Source: Polyodon spathula | Lineage: Eukaryota > Chordata > Actinopteri > Acipenseriformes > Polyodontidae | Direction: 5' to 3' | DNA length: 64,000 bases | Assembly (NCBI RefSeq): GCF_017654505.1 | Contig: NC_054536.1 | Location: 30,021,970-30,085,969, forward strand | Shown: piece by piece, positions 23,218 through 35,105 of the stretch | Numbering within the stretch: the stretch's first letter is position 1 | How the letters are laid out: every line of letters begins with the position of its first letter | The notes under the pieces: model-generated | What the model was told of the DNA's origin: nothing | Databases searched by the model: none | Seen by the model: the letters and a program-made list of their open reading frames with translations, nothing else | Translations under genes and position numbers: made by a program

Positions 23218-25694
23218 CTATGATTTCAAAGTCTAAAAATTCTCAGTATGGTTTGCTGCATTGCGATGAGGGGACTCAGCAGTACCTGATGATTTTGCCT
23301 CCCTAACCCTCTGGAGCACCAGAGTCAATGCAATGCTCCCTGGTGGAATTCCCAGCAGATACATCAGTCTTTCTTGCTATAGTCGTCTCAAATGAAGTCA
23401 TTTATCCAACCACATGACTGTAAGAGGTAACTACCATCGAATACATCACCTTTCGGCAGCTGTGGAGCGATCGTCAAAACCCTAGATGAAAAAGCATGGA
23501 CAGGATCATCACAGTGATTGTAAACAGCAAGTGTTGTGTTGGATGAAGCCCTTCTGTTTCAGAAAAAAAGACTGACCTCTCCAGGATATGGCTTAGGTGA
23601 TAGCATGTTAGCGCAATTAATTTATAAAAGGGCCTGCTCAACAAAGAACACTTGCAATCTCAGTTCACAACATTCACTTCAGGTGCTTTGGTCAAAGAGA
23701 AATATTACATGTATTGATAATACAAATATTACATCATTATAAATATTACATGTTGCTTACATGTCTGCCATTAAAAAAAAAATTAATCTTTTTTTTTTTT
23801 AAATGTGAAGTGAGTGCTGGTCTTGTTACACATAAGTGCAATTTTACATCACAGGATTGTAAGCCCCTCTGAGACGTCATCGCTGGAAGTAATATCCCTG
23901 TTAAGGGAAAGAAAATAAATATTTTCAAGGTACTACATTCCCCAAGCAGGAGAACACAAAACCTAAATATTTCATATCCTAAAAGACATATAAGCACAAC
24001 AGTACCCTCCTGTGAAAGGGTGGCGTTGCCAAGGAGACTCAGAGACCATAAACCGCCGTAGTTAAGCCCTTACATGCACGTTCATTTACATTTAACATAT
24101 AACACAAAACAACAAAAACTACACTGTCCACAACAACGTTCTTTCACCAACACAATTCTAACTAACACCCGTGATCACCCTGTGTATACACCTGTGGCTG
24201 GAGCCTTAATTAATCATTTAATCATTTATTCAATTGATGACTGCAGTCACATTCCCACGTCTATTTTTGCAGGGAGGAATTTAACTCCCTCCCAGCCATC
24301 CAATACTCCCCACATATACACACCCGTACACTGACAATGCTTTCACTGTGCCGTGCTGCCACACCTCCACATCAGGAGTTACCAGATATTTGGTACTGAT
24401 CTGGCCTTTAGGCTCGATGCTGCCAATAAACTGTAACCTCCGGTAATTTTCTCTGTGTTGTGTGTTATTGCTAAATAAACTAACCATTGCAACTGGAATG
24501 ACTAATGCAGTACTGTATTTAATTACTTTTACTCTTCGACATTTCCATGTTAAATCTCTCAGCAGCATTAGGATTCATGCATACCCAAAAGTACACTTAA
24601 CACCTGATTATTAGTCTCCATTTGTGTCTCAGATTCAGTTCTTCACAATACAGCAAACTTGCAAATTAAAAAGAGGGATCAATATTTAATAGGCAGCTGC
24701 AGTGTTGACTCCAATCCCGGTGGTGTTCATAATGCAGTAAGCAAACAATCAATATCCCTGATTGGTGATGGGCAGCCAGAAATGTTATTAAACTCTTTAT
24801 TTACTTGCAGCAGCTTTGGTGCTGTAAAAGGGAGATTGACATGCTTTCATTAAAGGACATGGTGTATTTTCAATAAACAAACACCACAAATGGTCCAAAG
24901 CACTTGTCGTATGATAACAACAGGCCTGATGGAGTGAATTTATCTGTGAATGAAATTAATTACAGTAAATAATGGAACCAAAATATACAGCAGTTTTCGG
25001 CTATAATCTAGCATTATACTTTGGGGGGCCTCTATTAATTCCTTTTCTAACGCACATTTATGAAATACAGAATTGTTATTAATAAAGGTGCCGTACCAAA
25101 TGATAGCCTGCCAGAGAACAGGTGTAAAAAAATATAAATATATTAAAATAATATAATACAGGAGATTTGCTTAATGCATTATACTTTCTTTTGAATAACT
25201 CAAGTGCTTCTTTTCATGTTGTATGTGGAATGTGAATCCACAGCCCAAGAGTATGTTGTTCCTGCATGCTGGCCTGATGTCATCACTCATTCATCCCTTT
25301 CACACATGGTTAACACTCTATTATGTACTATGGTTATACTGTGCTTTGCACTATAGTATAGTTAACAGAACCATAGTAAATACTACAGAGCAAACTGAGG
25401 TTATAACCATAATAATAACTATATATTTTTTTTAAATATTTTTGACAGGGTAAAGTCCCAGTTTAATGACAGGTAAGTTACAGTGTTGCCTACTGGTGGC
25501 ACTCGCTGTATCACAGCAATAAGTGCATGGTAATTAGTGAATCAGAATGTTTTACATGTAACAAACAATATGTACTGCTATTATCTGAAGGACAATGATG
25601 ACACATCACTGAACAAGTAGTTACACCTTGAGTAGTCCACAGGTTTGTTATACCTTCACCTGGGGAACTTTCTTTATATTCTTACTTTCGAGCA
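23218..25694. other. Intergenic, repeat-like
   Basis: 24010-24340 holds LTR-like sequence (CACACCTGTGGCTGGAGCC, then GGGAGGAATTTAACTCCCTC). A related stretch at 29220-29360 has CACACCTGTGATTGCTGGCA. Neither has coding capacity or paired ends that I could find. Confidence 0.35.
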
Positions 25695-26115
25695 TTAAAT
25701 AAATTACTCTGTCGAGCAAATTAGATGGTGTGTAGTTTTTTTAAATTTGTGAGCAGACTGGCTAGCCAAGGGCAACTCTGTTAATAAGTTTGAATGGCCT
25801 AGCAGAAAGCACAGTGCATTTCAGTACTGTACTCTCCTTACAGTCTGAAGAATACTGATGACTCATCACTACCTCCTCAAGGTGCCGCCTTGAGTACACA
25901 GTAACCCGGATGAGACCCTCTTGTTATGTACTCATGTTGTCATCATGTGAGTGGAGCTGGCTCCATAGCTCAGGGGTTAGAGCACTGGTCTTGTAAACCA
26001 GGGGTCGTGAGTTCAAATCTCACTGGGGCCTAAGAAGTTGCTTTTTTTGAGATTTATTCTGTATGTAAATGATACATAATTTGAGCAGTAAATGAGAATG
26101 TCTCTGTTCCATCAT
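25695..26115 (+). repeat. Tandem duplication, copy A (with tRNA-Thr)
   Basis: Starts TTAAATAAATTACTCTGTCG and ends near TCTCTGTTCCATCAT. Carries the functional-looking tRNA about 265 bp in. It aligns along its length to copy B at 26610-27011, at roughly 90 percent identity by eye. Confidence 0.85.
25959..26031 (+). tRNA. tRNA-Thr (anticodon TGT)
   Basis: A 73-nt cloverleaf. The acceptor stem GGCTCCA pairs with TGGGGCC. The D arm is GCTCAGGGGTTAGAGC, with an A box. The anticodon stem CTGGT/ACCAG encloses loop CTTGTAA, whose anticodon is TGT. The T arm has GTTCAAATC, a B box. The sequence is nearly identical to the vertebrate tRNA-Thr-TGT I remember. A run of seven T at 26042-26048 is a suitable Pol III terminator. 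Confidence 0.93.
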
Positions 26116-26609
26116 TTTTTTTATTTGTTTTGAATATTTTTGAAAACTTCATAGTGTTGATCAAGCAGATGTCAGTCATCAAAAGTTAGACCAAGATTAC
26201 ACTGCTAAGTGTGTATTGAGCTGATACAAGTACAAGTGTACTTTGAACCGATCAATAAACTACGATGAAAGCAACTAACTAGAATCATTGTGAAGTGTTT
26301 TCCAACTTTAATATAACCTTTTAAAAACAGACACATGAGATGGAAGCTTCCAATTAAAAATAATTACTTTATTTAATTATTAATCTAAAGTTATCCATAA
26401 ACAAATGTTGCAGAACCCTTTAGAAAGTGCTTAGGGTAAAAATAAAACAATATAACCCAAAAACCTGGCCTTGCTCGCATTTTCCACAATTGTATGGTAG
26501 GTCTGACCTGAGAGTCCATTTCTAAGGGGTAAATGTCAGTTAAACTAAAACAATTTTAACAGAAACAAACAAATCACATAATTCATATGCCTTATCAAAA
26601 CATGTAACC

Positions 26610-27011
26610 TTAAATAAATTACTCTGTCGAGCAAATTAGATGGTGTGTAGTTTTTTTAATTTGTGAGCAGATTGGCCAGCTGAGGGCAACTCTGTTAATA
26701 AGTTTGAATGGCCTAGCAGAAAGCACAGTGCATTTCAGTACTGTACTCTCCTTACAGTCTGAAGAACATTGATGACTCATCACTACCTCAAGGTGTTGCA
26801 CCTTTACACAGTAACCCAGATGAGACACTCTCGTTATGTACTCATGTTATCAACTGATGATTGGAGCTCGCTCCATAGCTCAGGGGTTAGAGCGCTGGCC
26901 CTTATAAATAAGGGGTAATGAGTTCAGATCTCACTGGGGCTTTTTTTGTAATTTATTTTGTAACTTGCTACATAAATTGAGCAGTAAATAAGAAAGTCTC
27001 TGTTCCATCAT
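26610..27011 (+). repeat. Tandem duplication, copy B (with tRNA pseudogene)
   Basis: Direct repeat of 25695-26115 with small indels, offset about 915 bp. The 5' flank and 3' tail match as well as the tRNA body, so this is a segmental duplication rather than a tRNA retroposition. Confidence 0.85.
26869..26941 (+). pseudogene. tRNA-Thr-derived pseudogene
   Basis: Collinear with the intact tRNA 910 bp upstream and keeps GCTCCATAGCTCAGGGG and GAGTTCAGATCTCACTGGGG. The anticodon arm is ruined: CTGGCCCTTATAAATAAG no longer pairs and the Thr anticodon is lost. The first base (C for G) breaks the acceptor end. A T run follows, so it could still be transcribed as a tRNA-like RNA. Confidence 0.8.
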
Positions 27012-27214
27012 ACTTCAATAGGCTTTTTAAAAATAAATGTATTTCTTATTAAATAAATGACACAGTGAATTTGGATGTGTAGTTATTAGTTACAGCGGTT
27101 GTAAAGGGACCAGTGTACAGGGGTTATAATAAAGCTGTTGTGTAATGTTCCAGCAGGTGGCGATGCAATGCATGTTTTTGTTAATAAAGGGAATAGGGTT
27201 GGCTGATTACACTA

Positions 27215-27552
27215 TGTAACACAAACCTAAATACAGTATAATCGTAAATCTCGAAAAACTACTCACCTCTAAATCTTTTGTAGTCATTTTTGTATTACTT
27301 TAGTATAAATACATGTTAATTTGGATTCATATGTTGTTTTTTTCTTTATGTGAACAAAAAAACACACATTTGCCCGTTTCCCCATTGGAAATAGTGATAT
27401 TTTGAAATATCACTGTCCTGGTCACAAAAGCAAAGTCTATGGGGAATAATAGACATTTTCTATACTTTTGAAGCATAAGGAATTAGGAAATAACACTTAC
27501 TATCCAGGAACAAAAAAAATAAATAAATAAAATGTTACACAGTGTTATCCAG
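27215..27552. mobile_element. Palindromic MITE, copy 2 (left arm deleted)
   Basis: Keeps the left outer tip (CACTATGTAACAC), the centre (AAAACTACTCAC and CTTTTGTAGTCATT) and the full right arm to CCAGGAACAAA and GTTACACAGTGTTA. Nearly all of the left arm is missing. Confidence 0.7.
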
Positions 27553-29800
27553 GGCTGATGTGTATACGTCTTACCTGTTTACCTGTCTTACCTGGACAGC
27601 ACTTTAACTAGAAGGGTACATAAGTCTCAATATGCAGTTTAAAAGAAAAGCATGCTACAGCAAACATGTACATTCACGTTAAAACATCCTGGTACTACAT
27701 TAGGTTTAAAAAGTTCCATGCTTTAATCTCCTTGAAATCTTTTTGCACTTGTACTTTCTAGGTCGTTCTACCTCAGCAATGTCTTTTGGTTCACAGAACG
27801 TTACTGTCTGAAAGCAAGTCAGTCAACAGAGGAAGAAGGTTAATGACAGAAAAGAAGCAGCACAAACTCTGGGAACAATTTCACCCTCCTGGAAGTGCAA
27901 CACTATCTTGCAAAACTGCACCTTTGAGAATTATATAATGAATAGGAATGCATAAGGATGTTTGGAGTTATTTTGTTAGCTACAATCACTTCATGTGAAC
28001 CTTTTTTTTTGCCTTTTTTTATGTGCGGTTCTGTAAATGCCATACATGTATACATACATCTTTAACAGAAAAATGTGACAATAACATAGGCTATACAGTT
28101 ACAAATGACCCTAACCTTTCAGACTATATCTCACTCACTGTCCGACATTGAGGCCATATTTCAGTAAGTCTTGACTGCTGTAATTTCACATTATGAGCAA
28201 TAAATGAATTCTGATCTCCCATACCTCCTTCATCAAAAATAGATCAGAAGGTGAGTCAACGCATTCCAATTTAAAACTACACTTCCTAGCTGCAGCTAAT
28301 AAAAGACCTACAAATATACATACAGTATATGATAGCCACCCACATCAACAGGCATCACATGTGTGGGTATCAGCCAGACAAGAATTAAAAAAAAAATACA
28401 TTGAAATGAATGGCAGGAATTTAATATGACACCGCCTTTCCTTTGTTTCGCTCATTAACATTCAAGCAGTGTCATATACCGCATTGCCACAGATGGTGGC
28501 ACATCTGTGCTTTAAAAGTATAAACTCAATTTCTGTCTGTTCATCTAAGAGACTGCTTTTTGGAGTAGCTTAAATTATTTATTTATGTATTTATTTATTT
28601 AATTTAATTGATCTATACAGTTCTTCTGAGAGGCACCTTCATGTAGTAATGAATCAGAAATAAATGGTTTGCTAGTTTTAAATAGCACGCATCCACGATT
28701 AGTGAGCTTGCATCAGTGTGGCTGGCATTACATTTATAAAAGTTAACTTGCGTGGTAGGAGCATTTACAAAAGCTTTGTGAAGGTATGGCAGTGCACAGA
28801 CTACTATAGTATGGCATGGTGAGAGCATGACTAATAGGATCTATTAAACCATGCACATACCTGTTTATTGTATCTCATTATGTGTGTTTGGTATAATTCT
28901 CAATTGCCTTTTCTGCTAAAATCATCATTTACCAGGCTTACAAACTAATGTCCTTTTTCACCCACAAGGACTGCATCAGAAAAGACCTAAAAGGTGAATT
29001 CCTGATGTGAGGTGGTTTTAGAAATAATCCCTAGGGGTGTGCACCTGTGTTTCTTTCTGTTCCAGTTTGTTTCTGTTGCCAGCAACTGAGAGCTTAAATG
29101 GAATATCTTACAAAATGAGTTACAGATGCACACCCCTTGTGGTCATTCTAACCACCTTATTTCAGAAAAAACTTGCTTTCATGTTTTTTTGGAAAAAGAC
29201 ACATTGGTTCGTAAGTGTGGCCACACCTGTGATTGCTGGCAGGGACAGATTTAACCCCATGCCTGCCAACCTTACATTTCCACACACACTTTACATTGGC
29301 AGGGCTTCTGCCACAGTAAGCTTAGCAGAGAATGATCTATACAGCAACAACAATAGAAATTCACAGAGGATACACATGAACAGGTAAGCAATTCTTATAA
29401 AACTGCCGATGATGATGGTAAATGATACTGTTGGCACCATCTCCCTGCTCAATGTTGCTATCCAATTACATTCAGATACACGCCTTTAATTAAAAATAGA
29501 TAAAATAGATAAAGCCTCCAGATTGACTGTCTCCATAAAGCAAGGAAATAATGCAGGTGTTGTCATTTATCAATTGAATCTGCTGCTATGTCTAACAGCA
29601 TAGAAATATTTCCGTATACTCAAAATATGTTGACTTTTCCATAGACTTGGAAACACGCAGCATCATCCTACTTAAACCTTCTGCAAACCCCTGGCTGGAG
29701 CAGCGATGCTATGCACCATTGCTTGTTGTCAAAGTTGTTCTCCCTGTCCTGTTCTTCCCATTGAAGTGTCCAAAGTTGTCAGCTGTGACAAATGATTACA
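27553..29800. other. Intergenic, nothing recognised
   Basis: AT-rich sequence with an (ATTT)-type run near 28570 and an LTR-like stretch near 29220. No convincing exon. Confidence 0.5.
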
Positions 29801-29928
29801 AAGTGTGTGTGTGTGTGTGTGTGTGGGTGTTGGGTGGGGGGGGGGGGGGGGGGGGGGTGTGTAGCACTGTTATGATGGGGGGGGGGGGGGGTTGGGGGTG
29901 GGGGGGGGGGGGGGGGGGGGGGGGGTGT
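29801..29928 (+). repeat. (GT)n plus three long G-runs
   Basis: A (GT)n run is followed by G-runs of about 22 (29836-29857), 15 (29877-29891) and 26 (29900-29925). Each block is followed by a TGTAG..CACTGTTAT sequence, so the unit seems duplicated. Strong G-quadruplex potential; run lengths may be unreliable in assembly. Confidence 0.85.
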
Positions 29929-30382
29929 AGTCACTGTTATTTATTCATTGGACTGACCAGGGGACTAGGGGCATAAGGGCAATCTAGGAAAATTAGCACA
30001 TAGCATATTTCAAAGTTGAGCTCTCTACTATTGAATGAAAGAAACATTGTGAACTGGAGATGCCTTTTTAGAAGGTAACAGTTTTTTTCAAGGATCGTGG
30101 TTTTCCAACCATATATTAATTTACTCTGCTTTACTACACTCTAAAATGCTTTCTGCAGCACTGCCAATATGAGATTAGTACTGTATATCTGAGGAGAACC
30201 ATAAGAGATTACAACACACTGCCATCTACTGGAGGAAAAGCACTGGCACAGCTGATTTTTGTACAATAATTTTACACTCTTTACACATTTAAAGGAGGTA
30301 AATCTAGTAAAGGTATGTAAGAAATTAATATATACATGTTTCTTTCATGTAAATGTATTTACATCTAACCAGATCAATACAG

Positions 30383-30650
30383 CAATTGATTTTAACAAAA
30401 TATATGACAATATACTTCAGAGGCATTTCACAAGGTGCTGCACAGATTAATCCTTATATGGAAATCAGTGGAAATACAAGGCAATACATGCAAGTGGATA
30501 CAAAACTGGTTAATACACAGAGCGTGGCTAAGAGGAGTAACTACTAGTTAGGGCCATGCACTCAGTAGGGGGTCACAGGGATCAGTGCTAAGACCCCTCT
30601 TTCTTACCTTCATAAATGACCTAGACAGGAGGAGGACCATTAGCTAAAAT
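30383..30650 (+). mobile_element. CR1-like RT fragment, old
   Basis: GATTTTAACAAAATATATGA corresponds to DF-KA-D. Later TACATGCAAGTGGATACAAA and GGGATCAGTGCTAAGACCCC match the TW-W and GSVLGP regions of the younger copies. Frames are destroyed and there is a ~25-bp insertion near 30430. Confidence 0.6.
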
Positions 30651-32544
30651 AATTCAGACCGCATCAGATCTAGGCAGAAACTCAACAAATGAAACAACTA
30701 GTTATTAACCGTTTTTTACTATGTATACATCATTTAAGAAGGTAAATCGTACTGTTAAACTTATTAACAGATTTGAAACAGCGGTTTGGTGATGCAAAAC
30801 TTTTTGCCATACCTGTATGTATATATAATCAAATATTTGCTGAAAATTTTGGAAACACACTTGGATGCGCCTGTCCATTTTGGAGAACAGGAACTCTATT
30901 ACGTGCAATACAGGATGAAGTGTTGTATTTGTTCCTGTGTGGCTGGGCTAGCCTCTCCCAATGGCACCTATTTGTTTTATTGCTGGATTGGACAGCATCT
31001 CTCTCTTAAATACCAATGAGACCACGCCTGATTGATAATTCAAGGCACATGTATTAGCTTTTGTCCAATGTAAGGTCACAGAAGCCAGATTCCAGGAAGT
31101 CTTGCCCATGTCTTACGAATCTCAAGACACATGCCCAACAGTTTGTTTCTCAGACAACTGGGAAAATAAAACCTCCCTGTGACTTCACCCCTGGCTCTGT
31201 CTGACTCCTCCAAACCAAGCCAAAGATATAATGTAATTACACGGGCTGTGAATGAGAAATAAATCATTTCAGGCTTGTTACTGTCGAATAGAAAACATGA
31301 TGAAATATGGGAACGTTAATAATTACCGTTCTAAATCAAGTAATCAACCAATTCACTATTAAGGACTGATCAGAATTCCAGTTCATCTTATGCTGTGTAC
31401 AAATCCTGTGTACTTTCCAATGAATGTGAAACTTTTGGTATTAAATGTAGACTATGTCTAAATTGTTACACTTGTATAAATGTTATTTTGAAAATAAAAT
31501 CCTTGCTCATATTATTATTTATTTGTTTTGCAAAATATGCTTGTCAATATCGCTGTCACCATGAAAATGCAGTAACAGATGTGTATTGTGTTTTCTGAAG
31601 GACAGATTCTGTTCATGATAATGAAAGGAAGGACCCTGAAACTGCCCCTACCCTAGACAGAGACTCTAAGAGCTGTGCGACTCAGACCTGTTCAAACTCT
31701 CAGTCTCATCCTCCCTTTTCAGGACAACAAAAAGACCCATGAAATGACACCAAGTCCAAGCAGCTGTTTCTAGAAGTTGCAGATTACAGCAAGTCACACA
31801 ATCCGTTTGACAGGCTGTTCATTGACAGCCCATATATTTTAGAGCATTAAAAGAGATAGAATGGAAGATACATGGTGATGGGTCTGTGCTACAACCCAGG
31901 CTCTCAAAACAGATGTATGCAACAACAGAAAGTAATGTAAAGAAAGAAAGTGACAGAAGCAAATGTACCCCCAGCCCGAGGAACACTGAGTCAGGGTCGT
32001 TTGGGTGAGAATATTTGTGCACATTCTGTGGCCGCCTGTGACACCGCACATGGCCCTCAGTCTGCACTTTGGAACCAACGATTGCCAAAAATCTGGATCC
32101 TTAGTGTAAAAATTAATTCATTTGAATGTACTAAAATGAAATATATTAAAAAGTAGAACTTTATTTGTTTGGTAAAATAGAATCTGATTTCACCCTACTT
32201 TGTATCTTTGTGTGAATTAAAGCCTGATTAAACCTGATTTTTAACCCGAAGCCAGTAAAAATCAACACTGTCCCATAATCTGAACTCCTCAGTATAGGCA
32301 TGGTATAGTATAGTGCCTCATTACAAAGCCTATTTTCCTTGTTAAACGTTTCTAGAGAAGGACCTTCATTATTGATCAGCCCTGATGAATGAAATGTAGT
32401 GTGTTCTGGCCTGAGGCTTGGATAAACTTTAAATATAGCATACCATGGTTTGGGGGGCATGTAGCTGGGGATCTCTAATTTCAAGTCAATGAGTTTCTAA
32501 TTCCCTATTTAAGACCTGATCACCTGCACTCCCACTGTCTAGTG
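30651..32544. other. Intergenic, nothing recognised
   Basis: No conserved coding motif or clear transposon end seen; open frames here are short and unsupported. Confidence 0.5.
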
Positions 32545-32640
32545 CAGTGGTTCCCAAACTTTTTATGCTGCGCCCCCCTTCAGAGATATTATTTTTTTTG
32601 CCGCGCCCCCTTTTCCCCTTAGTAAACAGTACAATATTTA
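32545..32640 (+). mobile_element. hAT-like terminal fragment
   Basis: CAGTGGTTCCCAAACTTTTT followed by C-rich GCGCCCCCCTT segments. This is typical of hAT-superfamily termini (CAGTGGTTC-type TIR). The opposite end was not identified. Confidence 0.45.
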
Positions 32641-32960
32641 AATAAATATGATTTTTCTAAAATAACATATTGTGATGTCACGTGTAAAATGAAAGCAGGC
32701 TCCAGACAGGCAGTAGCTTGGTGCTCCAATTCAGCATTTATTAGCACAGGAAAAATGAACAATTAAGGACCACACCAAAGCAAAACAAAATAACAAAATC
32801 TCTCTGTGCTAAATTCCAATCTACCTCTCGCTCTAACTGAGACTGCCTCTCTGTCACTCACTCGCTCTCCCACTGCATCAAAATGTAATTGTTTCCCAGC
32901 CAAACACTGTAAATTAAACTGACTGTACTATTGTTATTAGTAGTTTTGTTATTACAGTAT

Positions 32961-33325
32961 ATACATATATACCACTACCCTTCGACCAGACATTGTCTTG
33001 TGGTCTGGATCAGCACGCCTTGTTCATCTGGTAGAGTTAACAGTGCCATGGGAGGATGCTGTGGATGAGGCGTGTGAGAGGAAGAACCTTCAGTATGCTC
33101 AACTAGCTGCTGAAGCGGAACAGCGAGGATGGAGAGTCTGGGTTTACTCAGTGGAAAGGGGTTGTCGAGGATTTGAGGCACACTCTACAACCCGGTTCTC
33201 AGATATGTTGGGTTCAGTGGCCTAGAGTTGCATCGTACAATAAAGAATTTATCTAAGCAGCAGAAAGGAGCAGCAACTGGCTGTGGTTGAAACGGAAAGA
33301 TTCTGGATGGGGATCTCAAGCATAA
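32961..33325 (+). mobile_element. REL-endonuclease LINE fragment, second copy
   Basis: Encodes LRPDIVLWSGSARLVHLVEL, then TVPWEDAVDEACERK and CRGFEAHSTTRF. This copy keeps the catalytic-type PD...E that the 15-kb copy has lost. A frameshift near 33200 precedes NLSKQQKGAA-like remnants. It is inverted relative to the copy at 14600. Confidence 0.75.
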
Positions 33326-33391
33326 TAGAAAGAAAGCAATGTTGATGTACACACCATACTTCACACTGTTAAATGGAAAAAATGTTTTATG

Positions 33392-33394
<3 letters not shown>

Positions 33395-33472
<78 letters not shown>
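33395..33472. repeat. (TA)n microsatellite
   Basis: About 39 uninterrupted TA units next to the internally deleted Tc1-like element. Confidence 0.95.
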
Positions 33473-33478
<6 letters not shown>

Positions 33479-33499
33479 ATACAAAACTGAAAGATCATA

Positions 33500-34255
33500 A
33501 TTGGATAAGTCCCCACCCCTGTGAGTTAATACTTGGTGGAAGCACCTTTGGCAGCAATTACACTTGTGAGTCTTTTGGGATAGGTCTATACCAACTTTGC
33601 ACACCTAGATTTGCAATATTTGACCATTCTTGTTTACAAAACTGTTCAAGCTTTGTCAAGTTCCTTGGGGAGCGTTAATGGACAGAAAGATTCAAGTCAT
33701 GCCACAAATTTTCAATTGGATTTAGGTCAGGGCTCTGACTGGGCCACTCAAGGACATTTATCGTTTTGTTCCTTAGTCACTCCAGTGTAGCTTTGGCTGT
33801 GTGCTTTGGGCCGTTGTCATGCTGAAAAGCGAACTTCCGTCCTAGTTTCAGATTTGTGAAATGCTTGGGATACTGTTGTCACATGCACACTTTGACCAGT
33901 CTTGGCCATAAAAGCCTGTAGCTCTTGCAAAGTTGCCACTGGCCTCTTGTTAGCCTCTCTGATTAGTCTCCTTCTTGCTCAGTAATCCAGTTTGAAGGGA
34001 CGGCCTGATCTAGGCAGGAAGGTGCAATACACCTTCCACTTCTTAATAATCGTCTTGGTCGTGCTCCAAGGGATATTCAAGGCCTTTGATATTTTTTTTT
34101 ATACCCAGCCCCTGATCTTTGCCTTTCAACAACTTTGTCCTGGAGTTCTTTTGAAAGGGCCTTGGTGCTCATGGTTGAGTCTTTGCTTTGAAATGCACTA
34201 CCCAGCAGAGGGAACCTACAGGAACTGTTGAATTTATCCTGAAAGCATGTGAATC
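33500..34255 (-). mobile_element. Tc1-like DNA transposon, internally deleted
   Basis: Read on the - strand, 34170 downward gives the N-terminal helix-turn-helix region (ALSKELQDKVVERQRSGAGY, then KKISKALNIPW). The part at 33840-33500 gives the C-terminal end with [20 protein letters not shown]. The central domain with the first two catalytic Asp residues is missing. It lies just downstream of a (TA)n array. Confidence 0.8.
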
Positions 34256-34689
34256 ACTACAATTTTAAAAAGGAATTATTTGTTACAGCATGTCCCACAA
34301 CCTGAAGTGCCTTATTGTGCTTTCATAAAATGGAATTGGCGGTTTTTGGTTTTAAAACGGAATTTTAAATGCCGCTGCGCATTCATGTACCTTTCTGCCC
34401 GTATGTATTAAATATTCTCACAAAGCATGAAACGCGGGAGTGCAGAAATAAAGGAGATATATTACATTATACCTAAAAGCCTGGGAGCAGTAAACAATTA
34501 TTTTTTGATTATACAGAACAGTATTCTACTTTATTATTTTTATTTACCAGTCCGCAATGTGCTTACCTGTAATTAGATTAGTCTCTATTCTCTGCCTGAG
34601 TGAATGACTGACAGACTATTGTTTTCAATCAGCCTTTTGAAGGTGATGTCTGCTTGCCAGCTGTGCTGCTTTGGTCAGTCGATTAGCAT

Positions 34690-35105
34690 CGGGACTAGTG
34701 AAAATAAATACCAGAGACTGTGGAGTTTTACTACGCAACAAAATATGGAGTTGATGTTTTGGATCAGATGGCACAGAAGTATTCCGTGAAAGCTGGCTCC
34801 CGACGGTGGTCTGTTCAGCTGTTTTACAATGTATTGGACCTGTAGCTATCAACTCCTGGGTACTTTACAAAAAATGCACGGAGAAGAATTTACCAAGGAG
34901 AGAATATATTTTACAGTAAGCACATTTGGAAGAGGGAGACTACCAAGCATGTACCAACAGCTGAAGCTGGCAACCCCATTGAGAACCACAAGAGATGCCA
35001 TTGTTAGGTTGGCAAGTGCAATAAAACTACATGCAGCTATGCCCTGTGCAGAAAGGCGGCGTGGAGAAGCGCATTATCTGTGTTGATTGTGAACAGCCTT
35101 AAACT
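34690..35105 (+). pseudogene. piggyBac-type transposase relic (C-terminal part)
   Basis: Open pieces read ETVEFYYATKYGVDVLDQMA, then KYSVKAGSRRW and LFYNVLDL, and after a one-base frameshift near 34840 INSWVLYKKCTEK and RREYILQ. The order YGVDVLDQM, then SRRW, then N-LD---INSWVLY is diagnostic for piggyBac/PGBD transposases. A cysteine-containing end (CVDCEQP) matches the family's C-terminal zinc-binding tail. It is frameshifted with no upstream catalytic core, so it is a relic. Confidence 0.75.

Noticed and set aside
29647..29976. Glycine-rich 109-codon frame
   Set aside because: The Gly run is only the poly-G tract; upstream part lacks motifs or splice support.
32161..32484. 107-codon - strand frame
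   Set aside because: No motif, no splice signals, AT-driven composition.
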